From: Saprospiraceae bacterium | GTDB taxonomy: Bacteria; Bacteroidota; Bacteroidia; Chitinophagales; Saprospiraceae | Length of the DNA stretch: 64,000 nt | Direction of reading: 5' to 3' | Assembly (NCBI GenBank): GCA_026129545.1 | Contig: JAHCHX010000001.1 | Coordinates: forward strand, 3,317,001 to 3,381,000 | Shown: positions 1 to 8,599 of the stretch, piece after piece | How positions within the stretch are numbered: the stretch's first letter is position 1 | Layout: the number at the start of each line of letters is the position of its first letter | Made by a program: the position numbers and the translations under genes | Notes under the pieces: model-generated | Seen by the model: only the letters and a program-made list of their open reading frames with translations | Database searches by the model: none | Told to the model about the DNA's origin: nothing

Positions 1-249
1 ATTGGGCATCATGAGCGCGACGCGGTCGCCGGGTTCGAGGCCACGCGATTGGAGGTAGGCGCCAAAGTGCCTGCTCATTTCGTCCACTTCTCTGAACGTG
101 AGCGTTTTTCCCATATACACAAAGGCGGGCGAATGGCTATATTTTTTGAAACACTCGTCCAGCGCATCTATCACGCGCGGATATTGCTCTGGGTCAATGT
201 TGGCTGGTACGCCGGCGGGGTAGTGCTGTAGCCAAGGCTTGTCTATCAT
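1..249 (-). CDS. AMP-dependent acyl-CoA synthetase, N-terminal part (cut by window edge)
   Basis: The first 83 codons of a gene that continues beyond base 1. The product begins MIDKPWLQHYPAGVPANID, the usual opening of long-chain fatty-acid CoA ligases of the FadD type, and reaches the GDRVALMMPN segment that precedes the AMP-binding core. The family activates fatty acids to acyl-CoA through an acyl-adenylate in the cytoplasm. The ATG at 247-249 is the only start that gives this N-terminus. The ATP-binding and catalytic motifs lie outside the window, so chain-length preference cannot be judged. It is followed upstream by a 119-base gap and the beta-mannosidase gene on the same strand. Confidence 0.85.
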   Translation of the reverse strand, partial: MIDKPWLQHYPAGVPANIDPEQYPRVIDALDECFKKYSHSPAFVYMGKTLTFREVDEMSRHFGAYLQSRGLEPGDRVALMMPN

Positions 250-368
250 TTTGCGTAGTTAGTTTTAAAAATTGTGAATGAGGCGGAGGGGTGTAAGTAC
301 AATGTTTGAAGCGACAAGATTGGGAAAAGAACAGAATTTAAAAATGGAAGTTGAGAGGTTTTGTTCAA

Positions 369-2888
369 TCAATAGGTGTCCACCAAACTCTTCGCCCGAA
401 ACGCATTGGCGGGGTCGTCCAAGATTCGCTGTGTTTTGAAAAGCACGGTTTTGCGTTCGCCGGGCAACATATCGAAATAGTTGTCGGTGAAGAAGCCATC
501 TGTCTCTGTTGTTATCATGAGGTTTTTGGCAAGCTTGTCGCTTTGGAGCGTGAGCAAATAGCCGTCGTTGGCTTGGGTCACTTTCAGATTGACTTTTGTC
601 TTGGGCAAGAACAATTTGCGCGGAGGGCATAGATAGTGCAATCGGCGATAAACGAGCTCGCCCGCTGCATTTCTCAACGTTATTTCAATAACAGACTGCT
701 CGATTTTGTTCTTGTCAAGCACCGTTTTTAAGTAGCCTTGCCAAATCATCCGACTCGAATCGGCAGGGATTTCCGTGTCGAGTTGTGTCACGTCGCTTAG
801 CAATTTGCCGTCAAAATCAAAGGCGCGTACTCGCAGGGTCGTGCTTGTTTTTTCCAACAAATCAGACACCCCGTACAGCCTAAGGATATCGCCATCCACG
901 AGCGGCAATGCGGCTACATGGCTAAATGCCTCGCGTGCGTAGTAGTGGAGTGCTTTCCAGCGGCCGAAGTAATCGCGGCTCGACCACGACGCTACTGGCC
1001 ACACATCGTTGAGCTGCCAGTAGAGCGTGCCCATGCAATAGGGCTTGTTGCGGCGATGTGCCTCGATACCTGTGCGCATCCCCTCGGCCTGAAGGATTTG
1101 GCTGACATAGACGAAATCCTCGAACGTCTTGGTGGGGCGAAAGTCGCGTTTCATGTATTCGGCGATGAGGGCATTGCCGCGTGGGTGTTTTTGGTGCGTG
1201 AGCATCACCTTGCTTTCCAAGCGGCGGTCGTCGGGCAGGGTGAACGATTCGATGGTGCGCCATTCGGGAAAGCTTTGAAAACCGTATTCGCTCATGAAGC
1301 GCGGCACTTTTTTGTTGAACACCTCAAATGGCTCTTCATCGTGCCACACGCCCCAATAGTGTGAGTCGCCTTCGGTGTTCGACTTGGGGTTGCGTCGCCC
1401 GTATTTGGGAGAGCTTTCCCAATAAGGCACTCCGCCCGCGTAGTTCTCCACATAGGTAGGCAACAAATCGTTGAACAGCACTTGATAGTCGCGCCAAATC
1501 TGGTTGCGTTGGCCTTCGTTGAATTGCATTTGCCAGCCCCAATTATGCCAAGCCTCATTGTTCTCATTGTTGCCACACCACAACGCGATGCAGGGGTGCT
1601 GGCGGAGTCGCTCTATCTGCTCAAAGGCTTCGAGCGCCGCACTTTTCAAAAAACTCCCGCTGCCCGGATACATGGCGCAGGCGTACATGAAATCTTGCCA
1701 AACAAGTATGCCTCGGGCATCGCAGAGCTGATAAAACAGCTCGTCCTCGTAGATGCCGCCTCCCCACACCCGCAGCATATTCATGTTGGCCGACACGGCA
1801 TCGTCCAATATCTGTCTGTATTGCGCTGGGGTCACGCGGTCTTGAAACATATCAAGGGGGATATAATTGGCTCCTTTTGCAAATACTGGCATCCCATTGA
1901 GTTTGAAATAAAAACTTTCCCCCTTGGGCTCTTTGTTCGTCACGAGCTCGATGGTGCGGATACCAGTGCGCACATCAGCTTTCTCGATGAACATGGCCCC
2001 GCGCTTGATGCTTACCGAGAAGTCGTAGAGATGAGGCTCTCCCATGCCGTTGCACCACCATAATTTGGGGTCGGGCACGTCCCAAGTCACGGAGTCCTCG
2101 TGCACGCCGATTCGAAGCTCCCGCTCTTCCACCGACCGGCGTTTTTCATACTGAGCCATCAAGGTGATTTTGCCTTCAATGTCGGAGCGATAACGGATGC
2201 GTGCCACCATTTGGGCATTTTGCTTCGTAATGTTTTGCGTGGTGACGAAGATGTTTTCAATCAAAACGTCATCCCAAGCAACCATTTCGGGTGCTTTGAG
2301 GATGCCGCAACCCACAAAACGTGGCCCCCAATCCCAACCATAATGAAACTGGGCTTTGCGCGTCATGGTGCGGATGCCGCCCGGCAACTCGTAGCCCAAG
2401 TTCTTCCAGTCTTGCTCGACTTTTTTGGTAGGGCTTTCAAAATAAATGTGGAGTCTGTTGTTGCTCGGCTTGAGATGGCGCTTGACATCCGCCTTCCAAG
2501 TGCGAAACATATTGTTGGTTTGCAGAATCAAGCTGTCATTGAGAAAAACCTGTGCGTAAGTGTCCAAGTTTTTGAAAATGAGCTCGACGTGTTTGCGCTG
2601 CAACACCGTGGAATCCACATCGAAAGCACATTGGAATTCCCAGTCCTCGCGCTCAATCCATTGCAGCTTTTCCTCGTTGTCGCGGTAGAAGGGGTCTTCA
2701 ATCATGCCATTTTGTAGCAACGCCGTATGCACGCTGACGGGCACCTTCGTTGGTTTCCATGCTTCGGTGTTGGCTTGGCGGAACTCCCAAGCGACATTGA
2801 TGGTCTGTCGGATAGGAGCGGTGTAGTTTTGGGCGGTGGCGGACATAGGCAGCGAGGCAAGCGAGGCGAGAAAAAAAAAGTTCTTCAT
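369..2888 (-). CDS. Exported beta-mannosidase (glycoside hydrolase family 2)
   Basis: 839 residues. The chosen ATG at 2886-2888 gives a clean signal peptide (MKNFFFLASLASLPMSATAQ); the reading frame stays open 46 codons further upstream but that part is unlike a protein start. The order is that of GH2 beta-mannosidases: N-terminal jelly-roll sugar-binding domain, Ig-like domain, then a TIM barrel with the acid/base motif WCGNNENNEAWHNWG and the nucleophile motif FMSEYGFQSFPEW. The WGWDWGPRF and RVWGGGIYEDELFYQLCD segments are also typical. The family removes terminal beta-linked mannose from mannan or N-glycan oligosaccharides; the signal peptide places it in the periplasm or at the surface. 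It appears to be transcribed alone. Substrate cannot be told from sequence alone. Confidence 0.93.
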   Translation of the reverse strand: MKNFFFLASLASLPMSATAQNYTAPIRQTINVAWEFRQANTEAWKPTKVPVSVHTALLQNGMIEDPFYRDNEEKLQWIEREDWEFQCAFDVDSTVLQRKHVELIFKNLDTYAQVFLNDSLILQTNNMFRTWKADVKRHLKPSNNRLHIYFESPTKKVEQDWKNLGYELPGGIRTMTRKAQFHYGWDWGPRFVGCGILKAPEMVAWDDVLIENIFVTTQNITKQNAQMVARIRYRSDIEGKITLMAQYEKRRSVEERELRIGVHEDSVTWDVPDPKLWWCNGMGEPHLYDFSVSIKRGAMFIEKADVRTGIRTIELVTNKEPKGESFYFKLNGMPVFAKGANYIPLDMFQDRVTPAQYRQILDDAVSANMNMLRVWGGGIYEDELFYQLCDARGILVWQDFMYACAMYPGSGSFLKSAALEAFEQIERLRQHPCIALWCGNNENNEAWHNWGWQMQFNEGQRNQIWRDYQVLFNDLLPTYVENYAGGVPYWESSPKYGRRNPKSNTEGDSHYWGVWHDEEPFEVFNKKVPRFMSEYGFQSFPEWRTIESFTLPDDRRLESKVMLTHQKHPRGNALIAEYMKRDFRPTKTFEDFVYVSQILQAEGMRTGIEAHRRNKPYCMGTLYWQLNDVWPVASWSSRDYFGRWKALHYYAREAFSHVAALPLVDGDILRLYGVSDLLEKTSTTLRVRAFDFDGKLLSDVTQLDTEIPADSSRMIWQGYLKTVLDKNKIEQSVIEITLRNAAGELVYRRLHYLCPPRKLFLPKTKVNLKVTQANDGYLLTLQSDKLAKNLMITTETDGFFTDNYFDMLPGERKTVLFKTQRILDDPANAFRAKSLVDTY

Positions 2889-3026
2889 AGGGTGGCAAAA
2901 ATACATTTTGCCTGAATACTGCCTGTCGGTCTCGGTTTTTAGTTGTGTCGGGGGCCAAACACGGTGTTTTTTCTGGCCTTTACTCCGCGCTGTCAAATTC
3001 CGGGTACGGTAAAAAGCGCAGTCCAT

Positions 3027-3133
3027 TTATACCTCGCGCCGCCAGGTTTTGGGCATGGCCGCAATCGCAATCTGCTCAAAATCAGGGGCATCAATCATGT
3101 TCATCCGACAAATCCTAGCGAATCAAGGTATAA
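3027..3133 (+). repeat. Intergenic ~107-bp repeat, copy A
   Basis: Runs from TTATACCTCGCGCC to AAGGTATAA and matches copies at 36093-36199 and 38664-38770, with a partial copy at 50941-51000. The left ~33 bases resemble the left terminal inverted repeat of the IS630-type element at 14937, and the outermost bases form a short inverted repeat (TTATACCT/AGGTATAA). This looks like a MITE or IS-end derivative. It separates the beta-mannosidase and peroxiredoxin-like genes. Confidence 0.75.
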
Positions 3134-3318
3134 ATTGGTCTTTATGTCGAACGCCCGCTATTAGTTCTCCGAAAGCGATTACTTTTGGGGGTGTTTAGAT
3201 ACAATGTGCAAACCGTCAAGACACCAAAAACTCGGCGCATAACTTTTGTGTTGAAAAAACGTTCTTCACTGGTTTTGCGAACCCACCCTCTGAATACATA
3301 TCTACTTTTATTGCAGCT

Positions 3319-3942
3319 ATGCCTGTCAACCATTCAAACCTGCCGCAAGTCGGCGATGTAGCCCCCTCCTTTATTTTCCCCACGCCACAAGGAGAAATAT
3401 CTTTTCCTGCGTATTGTCAGGGCTATTGGTGCGTGTTCTTCGCGCACCCCGCCAATTTTACTTCGGCTTGGACGATGTTCTCGGCTTTCCTTGCCAAAAA
3501 AGAACGCTGGCTCAATGAGCGAAATACCAAAGCGTTGGCCCTTTCGACCGTCCCCATCAACCAAAACGACTGGTCGGACAAGGCGCGCCGTTTTATAGGA
3601 ATCCACCTCAAGGCACCCGTGCTGGAGGATTTGGATTTCAATATCGCCAACCTCTACGGCATGGCCTCCGGACGACGCCCACAAGCCGGGTGCGACCGTC
3701 TGGCTTTTATCATTGACCCCGAAGGTATCATACGGCTCATCATCACTCGACCGCTTATGCCCGACATCGAGAGTGCCCTTATGGAAATTGAGGCAGCGTT
3801 TCACCGTCTGCAAGGCAATCTCGTAGAAGGGTTCGTCCCGCCATTGGAGCCTGTGGATGCCTTGGAGCAATCGGATGCCACCGATGGCCTATACAGAACC
3901 AAACCCGCGCATTTCTCGAAGAAGCGGATAAGCCCAAATTGA
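3319..3942 (+). CDS. Peroxiredoxin-fold protein lacking the peroxidatic cysteine
   Basis: 207 residues that align over their length with Prx6-type 1-Cys peroxiredoxins: VGDVAPSF near residue 11, the active-site loop HPANFTSAWT at about 43-52, CDRLAFIIDPEGIIR near 131-146, and a C-terminal dimerisation arm. The family reduces peroxides with the Cys in HPxDFTPVCT. Here that position is Trp51, and the preceding Asp is Asn, so peroxidase chemistry by the normal route is not expected. Cys33 and Cys38 lie nearby but on the preceding strand. There is no signal peptide, so the protein should be cytoplasmic. It stands alone, 14 bases from the converging XRE gene. The fold call is firm; the role is unknown. 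Confidence 0.85.
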   Translation: MPVNHSNLPQVGDVAPSFIFPTPQGEISFPAYCQGYWCVFFAHPANFTSAWTMFSAFLAKKERWLNERNTKALALSTVPINQNDWSDKARRFIGIHLKAPVLEDLDFNIANLYGMASGRRPQAGCDRLAFIIDPEGIIRLIITRPLMPDIESALMEIEAAFHRLQGNLVEGFVPPLEPVDALEQSDATDGLYRTKPAHFSKKRISPN

Positions 3943-3956
3943 GAACTGACGGTGCC

Positions 3957-4157
3957 CTAATCTCCTTCCTCCAACTCAAACACCTCCTCTACTTTTTTGC
4001 CAAACGCCCGTGCGATTTTCATGGCCAAAGTTGCTGACGGCACATATTTTCCCAGTTCGATGGCATTAATCGTTTGGCGGGTCACCTGCACCCGTTCGGC
4101 CAGCTCGGCCTGCGATATGTTCAAGATGGCCCGCTCAACACGGATATTGTTTTTCAT
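3957..4157 (-). CDS. Small XRE-family helix-turn-helix regulator
   Basis: 66 residues, almost entirely one HTH_3 domain: MKNNIRVERAILNISQAELAERV, then the recognition helix VTRQTINAIELGKYVPS, then ALKIARAF-like packing and an acidic tail (EEVFELEEGD). This YgzD/YozG-like class of short regulators usually sits beside a small membrane protein, as it does here: it starts 3 bases after the stop of the membrane-protein gene at 4161-4634, so the two should be one transcript. The likely role is control of its own operon; targets cannot be read from the sequence. Confidence 0.9.
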   Translation of the reverse strand: MKNNIRVERAILNISQAELAERVQVTRQTINAIELGKYVPSATLAMKIARAFGKKVEEVFELEEGD

Positions 4158-4160
4158 AGT

Positions 4161-4634
4161 CTATATTTTTGAAAATAAGGGCTTCAAGTGCAAGATGTAA
4201 TGGAAGCGCCCCACGAAAATCAATAGTGGTGTGAACATATTGAAAGTCATGACGGTGAGGAAAGGTATGCCGTGCACGAAAATGATGAACAACATAAGCA
4301 ACGCCGCATTGATAAAAATCGCCCATTGCAACGATTCCAAGCGCACCCGCTGAATCCATTCGTCTTCCACCCGTTCTTTTGAAAATGTCAACAAGAGCAA
4401 CCCGACGAGCAGGCTAAGCGAAATGAACTCATCCAAAAGGCAAATTGAGATGCTTTTGGATGTTGAGAAATGGTCAATCCACAGGAAATGGTCTGCCCAT
4501 GCGGGAAGAGCAACACACCAGTATTCGAAGTGCTCTTCAATGAGCAGGAAATACAAACCCGCAAGGGCGGACGGAATGGTCATTGTCCAGCCCAACGTTT
4601 TCCATCTGTAAGACAAAAGCAATGAGTTTTTCAT
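4161..4634 (-). CDS. Small multi-pass membrane protein partnered with XRE regulator
   Basis: 157 residues from the ATG at 4632-4634; the frame is open for 10 more codons but MKNSLLLSYRWKTLGW is the more natural start. Four hydrophobic segments are visible (about residues 17-32, 65-85, 105-125 and 128-150), joined by charged loops. No catalytic motif is seen. Pairs of a short XRE regulator and a four-helix membrane protein are common in Bacteroidota and Firmicutes and have no assigned function that I can name with confidence. It is first in a two-gene operon with the regulator. Hypothetical, but coding potential is good. Confidence 0.75.
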   Translation of the reverse strand: MKNSLLLSYRWKTLGWTMTIPSALAGLYFLLIEEHFEYWCVALPAWADHFLWIDHFSTSKSISICLLDEFISLSLLVGLLLLTFSKERVEDEWIQRVRLESLQWAIFINAALLMLFIIFVHGIPFLTVMTFNMFTPLLIFVGRFHYILHLKPLFSKI

Positions 4635-4735
4635 TTTTAGTCGTTTTTTAATGACATTATGCAAACAATAAACGACTAAAAGTAAAGTATGTTTTACATT
4701 TTGTAAAAAAAATACCTGCCCTGTGTCAAGCAGCG

Positions 4736-4743
4736 TAGTTTTG
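4736..4743 (+). promoter_or_regulatory. Bacteroidota-type -7 element before glycosyltransferase gene
   Basis: TAGTTTTG matches the TAnnTTTG consensus of the Bacteroidota primary sigma factor and lies 4 bases before the ATG at 4748, implying a nearly leaderless transcript. A TTTG at 4700 is too far away to be a normal -33 element, so the assignment is tentative. Confidence 0.35.
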
Positions 4744-4747
4744 CTCC

Positions 4748-5665
4748 ATGAAAGTTGCAGGCTTCACTTTTATCCGCAATGCGCTGCGCTATGACTATCC
4801 GGTAGTGGAAGCCGTTACTTCCATTCTCCCGATTTGCGACTATTTTTTGGTGGCGGTTGGTCGTTCCGACGACGAGACGCTTGATTTGGTGCGCGGTATC
4901 GGCGACTCAAAAATTCATGTTCTTGAGACGGTGTGGGACGAGTCGTTGCGCGAAGGAGGGCGGGTATTGGCTGTCGAGACCAACAAAGCGTTCGATGCCA
5001 TCCCGCCAGAATATGACTGGTGCTTCTACATCCAAGCAGATGAGTGTGTGCATGAAGACGCTCTGCCTGCCATACGAACAGGCATGGAACAGTACCTTGC
5101 CGACCCGCTCACGGAAGGCTTGTTGTTCCATTATCTCCATTTTTACGGTTCCTACGATTTTGTCGGAGCGAGTCGGCGCTGGTATCGCCACGAGGTGCGG
5201 ATTGTGCGCAACGACAAGAGGATTCGCTCGTGGAAAGATGCACAGGGGTTTCGCATCGCCCGGCATCAAAACGTGGATGTCGCATCGCCAAGCGAATCAT
5301 TGAAGGAAGCAGAAAAGCTGCGCGTCCGTCTGTTGCCTGCGCACATCCATCACTACGGCTGGGTGAAGCATCCCTTGGCGCAACAGCGCAAGCAAGCAAG
5401 TTTCAATCGTTGGTGGCATTCCGACGATGTAGCCAGAGCAATGGCCGGAGAAAAAGCGGTTTATCAATACGATGGCAAGGAGCCGCTCAGCTGGTTTGAG
5501 GGTTCGCACCCGGCGGTGATGCTGCCTCGCATTCGTGCGATGAACTGGCAGTTTGAAGGCGACCCTTCGCAAGTGCGCTGGTCGTGGAAAGACCGCGCTT
5601 CGATGTGGCTGGAAAAAACAATCGGCTGGCGACCGGGGGAGTACAGGAACTACGAGCTTCTTTGA
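4748..5665 (+). CDS. GT2-like glycosyltransferase
   Basis: 305 residues. The N-terminus MKVAGFTFIRNALRYDYPVVEAV and the later SDDETLDLV and WCFYIQADECVHEDAL segments are those of the short GT-A glycosyltransferases common in Bacteroidota; the ADE stretch replaces the usual DxD nucleotide-sugar/metal motif. There is no signal peptide or membrane helix, so it should act at the cytoplasmic face on a glycan or glycolipid acceptor. It is monocistronic and its last 16 bases overlap the 3' end of the convergent batD gene. Donor and acceptor sugars are unknown. Confidence 0.85.
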   Translation: MKVAGFTFIRNALRYDYPVVEAVTSILPICDYFLVAVGRSDDETLDLVRGIGDSKIHVLETVWDESLREGGRVLAVETNKAFDAIPPEYDWCFYIQADECVHEDALPAIRTGMEQYLADPLTEGLLFHYLHFYGSYDFVGASRRWYRHEVRIVRNDKRIRSWKDAQGFRIARHQNVDVASPSESLKEAEKLRVRLLPAHIHHYGWVKHPLAQQRKQASFNRWWHSDDVARAMAGEKAVYQYDGKEPLSWFEGSHPAVMLPRIRAMNWQFEGDPSQVRWSWKDRASMWLEKTIGWRPGEYRNYELL

Positions 5666-7428
5666 TGGCGGGGCGTTCGCTCCAAGTCTTGCACCACCGA
5701 TTCGGCAGCCCGCCAAGTGCTTTCCATCTGTGCAGAGAGGGACTGCCCGGCAAAAAGAGCCTGTTCGCAGGTTTGCCAGACGACCAGCAGATTCTGAATG
5801 GTCCCGGCAGGCACCCCGCGCTCGGTCAGGGCTATGCGGATGTTTTCCTGTGTCATCTGGGCTGGGGTGAATTGAAAACGAGCCGCAAGATAGCCCTGTA
5901 GCACCTTGAACAGTTCGTCGTAGAAGGCTCGAGGCTGGCCGCTATGGAGCAGGGGCGCGACTCTCAAAAAGCGTTCGCGGATGGCTTTTGCCGAAGGCCG
6001 ATTGATGGGTGGCTCAGGGGGGGAAATGGGCTTGGCGGGTTTATTTTTTTGTTTTTTCAACAAATAAAAAATACCGAATAAGGAAATGGGCAGGGCAATC
6101 AAGCTCCATAGGATTGGAGAATGGAGCCATTCTGAGACCTTTTCCCATGCCTCCATGCCGCGGGAAGTGGTGGGTAGTGACGGGGTGTCAATGTCTGCTT
6201 GGTCGGGATGGTAATTTTTGCCTGCGCTTATTTTCACGGCGGGCAAATGGTCTGCTTTTAGCTCGACAAAGCGGTTGCTGTCGGGGTCGAAATAGGTCAA
6301 AGAGGGTACTATGCTGTATTCGCCCGGCTCTTTGGGCAATATCACATATTCAAGCACTTTGGAGTGGACCAACTCTTCCCCGTTTTCGTAAACTTCTTCC
6401 TCTGCGATGCGCGGCTCAAAACCTTCCAATCCTTCGGGCAACGCGAGCTTGGGAGCGGCAAAACGCTTGGAGTCGCCGTTGCCTCGCAGCGCAATGGTCA
6501 GCGTGATGGCATCATCGGTTGAGAGGGTGTCGCGGTCTATATCCACCTGCCAGTTGTATTGCCCCACGCCTCCGGTAAAGTTGTCAGGCCAAGGGTCGGG
6601 CAGGGCTTTCACGGCCAGCGTAAGTGGCTGTGTTTGGAGAATCACGGGCTTTGGCCCCAGAAAAGACCTGAAGGTGCCGGGTGGCTCTTCCACCCCGACG
6701 CGCACTCTTGCCACTCCTATAAATAGGTCTTCGCTTTTTTGAGGGAATATAGCTTCCTCGTGGAGGGTTTTCACCGCGTATTTTTTTCCATTGACGGTTT
6801 GGTAGGTCACGCGAGTGTCGAAACGGCGTTTTTCCTTGGAATAGAAGCCCTCAAAGTCTGGCAATTCGATGATGTCGGCACCTTCGAGCGAGAGTTGGGT
6901 GTATAGTTTGATGCGCCAAGTAATTTGTTGGCCGATGTAAGCTTCATTGTGGTCGAGCTCGCCCACGATGAACAGGTTGTCCGAAATGCCGGGAGGCAGG
7001 TTGACGCTGGGCTTCGATTTTGGGGACATTACTTTTACGGTGAGCGTGGGGGTGGAGAGCGTCTTGCCGTCCACCACGACATTGGCGGGGCCGATGGTGA
7101 AGGTGCCGGTGCGGCGCGGTTCCAGCTCATAACTCCATGTCTGATGAGACGACGAGCGGCCATTGATGATGACCACGCCACGCATTTCGTTGGGGCCGCC
7201 CACTATTTTGAAGTCCGAGAATTCGGGGGCCTTGAAGCGCTCGCCTCGCGCACCTTTGAGCGAAAAGGCTATTTCAAACGAACTGCCCAACACGACTTCT
7301 TTGGAATTCGACTTGACTTCAAAAGTTTGCGCGAAAAGCAAGTTCGGCACAACAAACAATAAACCTATCGCCCGCCAGCGTCGGGTGTTTGTGAAAGTTC
7401 GGATGAGCGATGGCAAGTTGCAGTTCAT
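5650..7428 (-). CDS. batD: BatD family protein
   Basis: 592 residues from the ATG at 7426-7428; the 35 further upstream codons lack a start-like context. Signal peptide at the N-terminus (IGLLFVVPNLLFAQ), then tandem Ig-like domains typical of BatD (residues ~25-430, including QTWSYELEPRRTGTFTIGPANV and YFDPDSNRFVEL), one transmembrane helix (ILWSLIALPISLFGIFYLL) near residue 455 and a cytoplasmic alpha-helical tail. BatD is usually encoded with MoxR, DUF58 and BatA/B/C genes and named for aerotolerance in Bacteroides; here those partners are absent from the immediate surroundings, although a DUF58 gene lies at 43375. It follows gldB by 55 bases on the same strand, so the two may be co-transcribed. 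Confidence 0.9.
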   Translation of the reverse strand: MNCNLPSLIRTFTNTRRWRAIGLLFVVPNLLFAQTFEVKSNSKEVVLGSSFEIAFSLKGARGERFKAPEFSDFKIVGGPNEMRGVVIINGRSSSHQTWSYELEPRRTGTFTIGPANVVVDGKTLSTPTLTVKVMSPKSKPSVNLPPGISDNLFIVGELDHNEAYIGQQITWRIKLYTQLSLEGADIIELPDFEGFYSKEKRRFDTRVTYQTVNGKKYAVKTLHEEAIFPQKSEDLFIGVARVRVGVEEPPGTFRSFLGPKPVILQTQPLTLAVKALPDPWPDNFTGGVGQYNWQVDIDRDTLSTDDAITLTIALRGNGDSKRFAAPKLALPEGLEGFEPRIAEEEVYENGEELVHSKVLEYVILPKEPGEYSIVPSLTYFDPDSNRFVELKADHLPAVKISAGKNYHPDQADIDTPSLPTTSRGMEAWEKVSEWLHSPILWSLIALPISLFGIFYLLKKQKNKPAKPISPPEPPINRPSAKAIRERFLRVAPLLHSGQPRAFYDELFKVLQGYLAARFQFTPAQMTQENIRIALTERGVPAGTIQNLLVVWQTCEQALFAGQSLSAQMESTWRAAESVVQDLERTPRHQRSS

Positions 7429-7483
7429 CTGAAAAGCATTTTTTTCGCGGGGCCGAACAGCCCCTTTGCTGTTGCCGACAAAG

Positions 7484-8530
7484 TTACTGTCGTCGGGGTT
7501 TGTATTTCGACTGTTCCAAAAACTTCTGTGCATCGGTGAGACTCAACATTGCTTCCAACGTGGTGTCGGGGTGGCGCTTCATGTATGCTTCCACGATTCG
7601 CCACCCTATCCAATTGCCGATTTCGCCGGGGGCCTCCTGGAAAACGACGGGGGCATTGGGGCTGGGGCTGACTAATTTTTTGAGTTTGCGGGCATCGGTG
7701 GAGTAGAGCAGATTTTGCTCCAGCAGACGCGCCCACACTTCTTGCTCGTTGGCGTAGCATCCCTCCATTTGTTCTCGCGTGTAGCCCATCTTCAAGCTAT
7801 CGGGCACCTTTGGCAAAAGACGGTCAACGACGTAGAGCAGCTTGCCGTTGTGCAGCATCTGGTCGAGCAGGCGCTCCCCGGGGGGGGCATCATTGAGATT
7901 TTGGGCAATGGCCTTGGCGAGTCGCACGGCGATGTAGTCTTTTTGAAATTGCCGCCGTATGTAGGCGGGTTTGGTGTTTTCATTGGCAAGATAGGCGGGA
8001 TAATCCTCTCCGAGGTACATATCCAGCCCGATGCCACACAGGCTGTCGCCTGCCGTGAAGGCATCCGTGACAAATTCGGACACGATGGCTACCACTTCGG
8101 GTACGGGTTTGTCGGGGAAATAATGTTTGTAGTATTTGAACATTTGAGTCAAGTCGCGTTCCAACCAGCGCAAATCGCCATAAACTTGCTGCACCGTGTC
8201 GTAAAGATGTCGAATTTCGGGAGCCGTGAGAAAGCCCCGCACCGCCTCGAGCGGTGTTTCTTTCGGGTTGGTCACATCATGTATGATATTGACGGCAAAG
8301 AGCGGGAACATTTCGGGATACATTTGCGCCATGCGTTGCATTCCCGCTTCGAGTTGATGGGTGTCGAGCGCAAACAGGTCTTGGTCAAATCTGCGAATCT
8401 TGATGTCCAGCTCGATGTGCGACACATCGGGAGCATTGCTGGAATCGCCTATGCAACCGTTCAAAACAGCACAGATGACCAGCAAGATTAATCCTGTCGC
8501 GTTGTATTTCGCCTTTGATAACAAACTCAT
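7484..8530 (-). CDS. gldB: Gliding motility lipoprotein GldB
   Basis: 348 residues from the ATG at 8528-8530. The N-terminus has a lipoprotein signal (ILLVICAVLNGC, Cys as the acylation site). Body motifs typical of GldB are present: IRRFDQDLFALD, YPEMFPLF, FVTDAFTAGDSLCGIGLDMYLG and the C-terminal PGEIGNWIGWRIVEAYM. GldB is an outer-membrane-associated lipoprotein needed for gliding and T9SS-related function in Flavobacterium johnsoniae. Its presence agrees with the T9SS-sorted proteins elsewhere in the window. It is divergent from the barrel gene at 8600 across a 69-base shared promoter region. A run of eight G at 7870-7877 lies inside the gene but the frame is intact. Confidence 0.94.
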   Translation of the reverse strand: MSLLSKAKYNATGLILLVICAVLNGCIGDSSNAPDVSHIELDIKIRRFDQDLFALDTHQLEAGMQRMAQMYPEMFPLFAVNIIHDVTNPKETPLEAVRGFLTAPEIRHLYDTVQQVYGDLRWLERDLTQMFKYYKHYFPDKPVPEVVAIVSEFVTDAFTAGDSLCGIGLDMYLGEDYPAYLANENTKPAYIRRQFQKDYIAVRLAKAIAQNLNDAPPGERLLDQMLHNGKLLYVVDRLLPKVPDSLKMGYTREQMEGCYANEQEVWARLLEQNLLYSTDARKLKKLVSPSPNAPVVFQEAPGEIGNWIGWRIVEAYMKRHPDTTLEAMLSLTDAQKFLEQSKYKPRRQ

Positions 8531-8599
8531 GAAAAAAACTTCGATTTTAGCGGCCGATTTTGGAAGTCCATATTTTAACACGCAAAACAACAACTGATT

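Noticed and set aside
918..2717. Long open frames on the plus strand across the beta-mannosidase gene
   Set aside because: They are antisense to a gene with signal peptide and GH2 active-site motifs and show no domain features.
7867..7880. C4G8 run inside gldB as a phase-variable tract
   Set aside because: The reading frame is intact and the protein is full length; the run is shorter than typical switching tracts, so there is no evidence for phase variation.
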